From: CAYLZW01 sp964388085
Lineage (GTDB): Bacteria; Myxococcota; UBA727; CAYLZW01
Reading direction: 5' to 3'
DNA length: 5,856 nucleotides
NCBI GenBank assembly: GCA_964388085.1
Contig: CAYLZW010000346.1
Span: forward strand, 1 to 5,856
The position numbers and the translations under genes are program-made. Shown here piece after piece: positions 3,927 through 5,856 of this stretch. The stretch's first letter is position 1. Every line of letters begins with the position of its first letter. The notes below the pieces were generated by a model that saw only the letters and a list, made by a program, of their open reading frames with translations, had not been told where the DNA came from and made no database searches.

Positions 3927-5856
3927 ATGGCACAGCGCACGCCTACGCTCGGCTCGACGAGCCTGCTCGCGCCGATCGCGATCGCGGCCAGCTTCCTGTT
4001 CGTGGCCTGCAGCCCGCCGCCCATCCAACAGGCGGACGGCGGCGGCATCGACGACAACCCCATCCTCGTGTTCGACGCCGGCCCGCACGTGCCCGTCGAC
4101 GACGCCGGCGCGCCCGTGGACAGCGACGGCGGCGTGCTCGCCGACGGCGGCAGCGACGAGGTGAACGTAGACGTGGGCGTGACCGCGGTGACCCCGCCGA
4201 ACGGCCCGCTCGTAGGCGGCAACCGGGTCGCGGTCGAGGGTTGGGGCTTCACGCCCAGCGTCGCGGAGGGCGGCGACACGCGCGTGTTCTTCGGTGACAA
4301 CGAGGCCACCGGCATCATCTACGGCAGCGAGAACCGCCTGACGATGTTCGTGCCCCCGTGTGACGCGCCCGGCCCCCTCGCCGTGCGCGTCGAGAACTCG
4401 CTCGGCACGGGCCTCGGGGAGGGCGTCTACACGTGCTTCTCGCCGGTGACGCTCGCGAGCGTGTCTCCTGTGACGGGCAGCGCGGCGGGCGGCACCCCCA
4501 TCACGCTCACGGGCGAGGGCTTCAGCGAGGACATGATGGTCCTCGTCGGCGGCCGCCAGGCGGTCGGCCTCGTCATCGAGAGCGAGACCAGCGCCAGCGC
4601 CTTCACGCCGCCGGGCGTAACCGGCCGCGTCGACGTCGAGGGCCTCGACGTGTTCGGCCGCAGCGTGCTCAAGCTCGCCTTCCGCTACGTCGGCGACCTC
4701 GCGCTCGACTTCGTCGATCCGGCCGCGGCCGAGGCCGGCACCGTCGTGGACCTCTGGGGCGCCGGGCTCGACGAGAGCTGCAGCGCCACCGTCGGCGGAC
4801 AGAGCGCCGAGGTCACGAACGTCGTCAGCGACATGCGCCTGCGCCTGCGCGTCCCCGCCGGGCTCGCCTCCGGCAGCTACGACGTCGTGTTGAGCTGTGA
4901 CGCGGGCAGCGCGACCCTGAGCGGCGGCTTCTTCGTGCTGCCGGCCGCCACCGGCGCGCTCGCCATAAACGCCGTCGTGCCCTCGTCGGGTGATGTGTTC
5001 GGCGGCACCCTCGTGCACGTCGCCGGTGACGGCTTTACGAACACCACCGGCGTCACGCTGGCGGGCAGCGAGGTCACCTCCTTCGAGGTGCTGAACGAGC
5101 GCCTCTTGCTCGTCGAGATCCCGGCCGGCGCGCTCGGCCCGGCCGAGCTCGAGGTGAGCACGAGCGACCTCGGCAGCGCGACCTTCGCGGGCTTCGAGTA
5201 CGTGAACGCGCTCGCGGTCGTGTCCGCCGACCCCGCCGTCGGGCCGGTCGAGGGCGGCACGGCGGTCACGCTCAGCGGGCGCGCCTTCGCGGACGGCATG
5301 AGCGTCAGCATGGGCGGCCTGCCCGTCACCGACCTCGTCGTCACGAGCGCCACGGAGGCGACCTTCACCACGCCGCCGGGCTCGTCCGGCCCCGCGGACA
5401 TCGTGATCACGAAGGCGGCCGAGCGCGTGCGGCTCGACGACGGCTTCTTGTACGAGAGCGCGCTCGCGGTCCTCGGCGTGCACCCCGCGCGCGGCAGCAT
5501 CAGCGGCGGCACCTTCCTCACCATCCGCGGTCAGGGCTTCGCGCGCGAGGGCAACCTGCTCGTGCAGCTCGGCAACCAGGCGGCCACCGAGGCGGTCGTC
5601 ATCAACGACTCCATCATCCAGGCGCGCGCGCCCCTGCACGAGCCGGGCGTCGTCGACGTCGTGGTGACGAAGGGCAGCGAGTCGAACCTGGCCCCGCGCG
5701 CCTTCACCTTCTTCAACCCGACGAACTTCCTCGGCGGCACCCGCGGCGGGCCCATCGACGGAGCGGTCTACGTCACCGTGCTCGACGCCTTCCTCGGCCT
5801 GCCCGTGCCGGACATGGTCGTGTTCCTCGGCACCGACGGCGCGGCCACCGACAAGA
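3927..5856 (+). CDS. Lipoprotein with six tandem IPT/TIG domains, 3' end cut off
   Basis: The frame is open without a stop from ATG 3927 to the window edge: 643 residues plus one base. Residues 1-28 form a lipoprotein signal peptide with a hydrophobic core and lipobox L-F-V-A-C28, so the mature protein should be lipid-anchored at Cys28; Ser29 at +2 lacks an E. coli-type inner-membrane retention signal. Residues about 36-84 are a flexible Asp/Gly/Ala-rich linker (DAG, DDAG, DGG) typical of myxobacterial lipoproteins. Six IPT/TIG Ig-like domains follow at about 85-171, 174-256, 258-338, 345-426, 429-510 and 513-597, each with a GGT-x-(V/I)-x-(L/V)-x-G-x-G-F-like core (for example AGGTPITLTGEGF at 187-199). 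From about 608 a new region begins (GAVYVTVLDAFLGLPVPDMV, then TDGAATDK) that resembles a carboxypeptidase-regulatory-like domain. TIG domains serve in surface adhesion and protein or glycan binding, so a cell-surface scaffold or adhesin is likely. The ligand is unknown. It probably has its own promoter and is not part of the upstream operon. Confidence 0.92.
   Translation, partial: MAQRTPTLGSTSLLAPIAIAASFLFVACSPPPIQQADGGGIDDNPILVFDAGPHVPVDDAGAPVDSDGGVLADGGSDEVNVDVGVTAVTPPNGPLVGGNRVAVEGWGFTPSVAEGGDTRVFFGDNEATGIIYGSENRLTMFVPPCDAPGPLAVRVENSLGTGLGEGVYTCFSPVTLASVSPVTGSAAGGTPITLTGEGFSEDMMVLVGGRQAVGLVIESETSASAFTPPGVTGRVDVEGLDVFGRSVLKLAFRYVGDLALDFVDPAAAEAGTVVDLWGAGLDESCSATVGGQSAEVTNVVSDMRLRLRVPAGLASGSYDVVLSCDAGSATLSGGFFVLPAATGALAINAVVPSSGDVFGGTLVHVAGDGFTNTTGVTLAGSEVTSFEVLNERLLLVEIPAGALGPAELEVSTSDLGSATFAGFEYVNALAVVSADPAVGPVEGGTAVTLSGRAFADGMSVSMGGLPVTDLVVTSATEATFTTPPGSSGPADIVITKAAERVRLDDGFLYESALAVLGVHPARGSISGGTFLTIRGQGFAREGNLLVQLGNQAATEAVVINDSIIQARAPLHEPGVVDVVVTKGSESNLAPRAFTFFNPTNFLGGTRGGPIDGAVYVTVLDAFLGLPVPDMVVFLGTDGAATDK
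4179..5717 (+). repeat. Six tandem IPT/TIG domain repeats (about 250 bp each)
   Basis: Repeat units at about 4179-4439, 4446-4694, 4698-4940, 4959-5204, 5211-5456 and 5463-5717. They are recognisable at protein level: each opens with L/V-A-x-V-x-P-like residues, then GG(T/N)...G-x-G-(F/L), and most close with an aromatic strand such as FRYV, FEYV or FLYE. Unit 3 diverges (EAG for xGG, GAGL for GxGF), and units 1 and 3 alone carry a Cys pair. The DNA copies are well diverged, so this looks like old duplication rather than a recent array. Confidence 0.85.

Noticed and set aside
2828..4318. A 496-codon open frame on the minus strand across the second TPR gene and the lipoprotein start
   Set aside because: It spans an intergenic gap with promoter-like signals on the plus strand and has no recognisable domain.
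3714..5639. A 641-codon open frame on the minus strand
   Set aside because: It lies opposite the TIG lipoprotein frame, which has a signal peptide, lipobox and six recognisable domains; the antisense translation is His/Arg/Ala-rich and featureless.

Overview
The window is very GC-rich DNA with strong third-position G/C bias. It reads entirely on the + strand as four protein genes, two of them cut by the window edges. The style of the proteins suggests a deltaproteobacterial-type predator or social bacterium, most likely Myxococcota (Polyangia/Sandaracinus-like). The signs are an Asp/Gly/Ala-rich linker behind a lipobox, IPT/TIG-repeat lipoproteins, long Ala/Pro-rich disordered regions, and a zinc ribbon joined to a membrane anchor. 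This assignment is inference from composition and architecture; no marker gene is present.

Layout: (1) Bases 1-852 are the 3' part of a SirB1-family gene, a transglutaminase-fold domain followed by TPR-like helices. (2) After 92 bp with a candidate extended -10 element, 945-2852 encodes a 635-residue protein with an N-terminal four-cysteine zinc ribbon, about 470 residues of disordered acidic/Pro-rich sequence, one membrane helix and two C-terminal TPR motifs. (3) Overlapping it by 4 bp (ATGA), 2849-3829 encodes a 326-residue protein with one membrane helix, a low-complexity region, a strongly basic segment and a related C-terminal TPR pair. (4) After 97 bp with a candidate promoter and a ribosome binding site, 3927 to the right edge encodes a large lipoprotein with six tandem IPT/TIG domains and the start of a further domain that looks carboxypeptidase-regulatory-like. 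This last gene has no stop inside the window.

How they may work together: genes 2 and 3 are very probably one translationally coupled operon. Both are predicted to cross the inner membrane once and to end in homologous TPR hairpins, most likely periplasmic, so a two-protein envelope complex is a reasonable hypothesis. The lipoprotein has its own probable promoter and is a surface or periplasmic adhesion/scaffold candidate. A link to the TPR pair rests on proximity only. No RNA genes, mobile elements or CRISPR arrays were seen.
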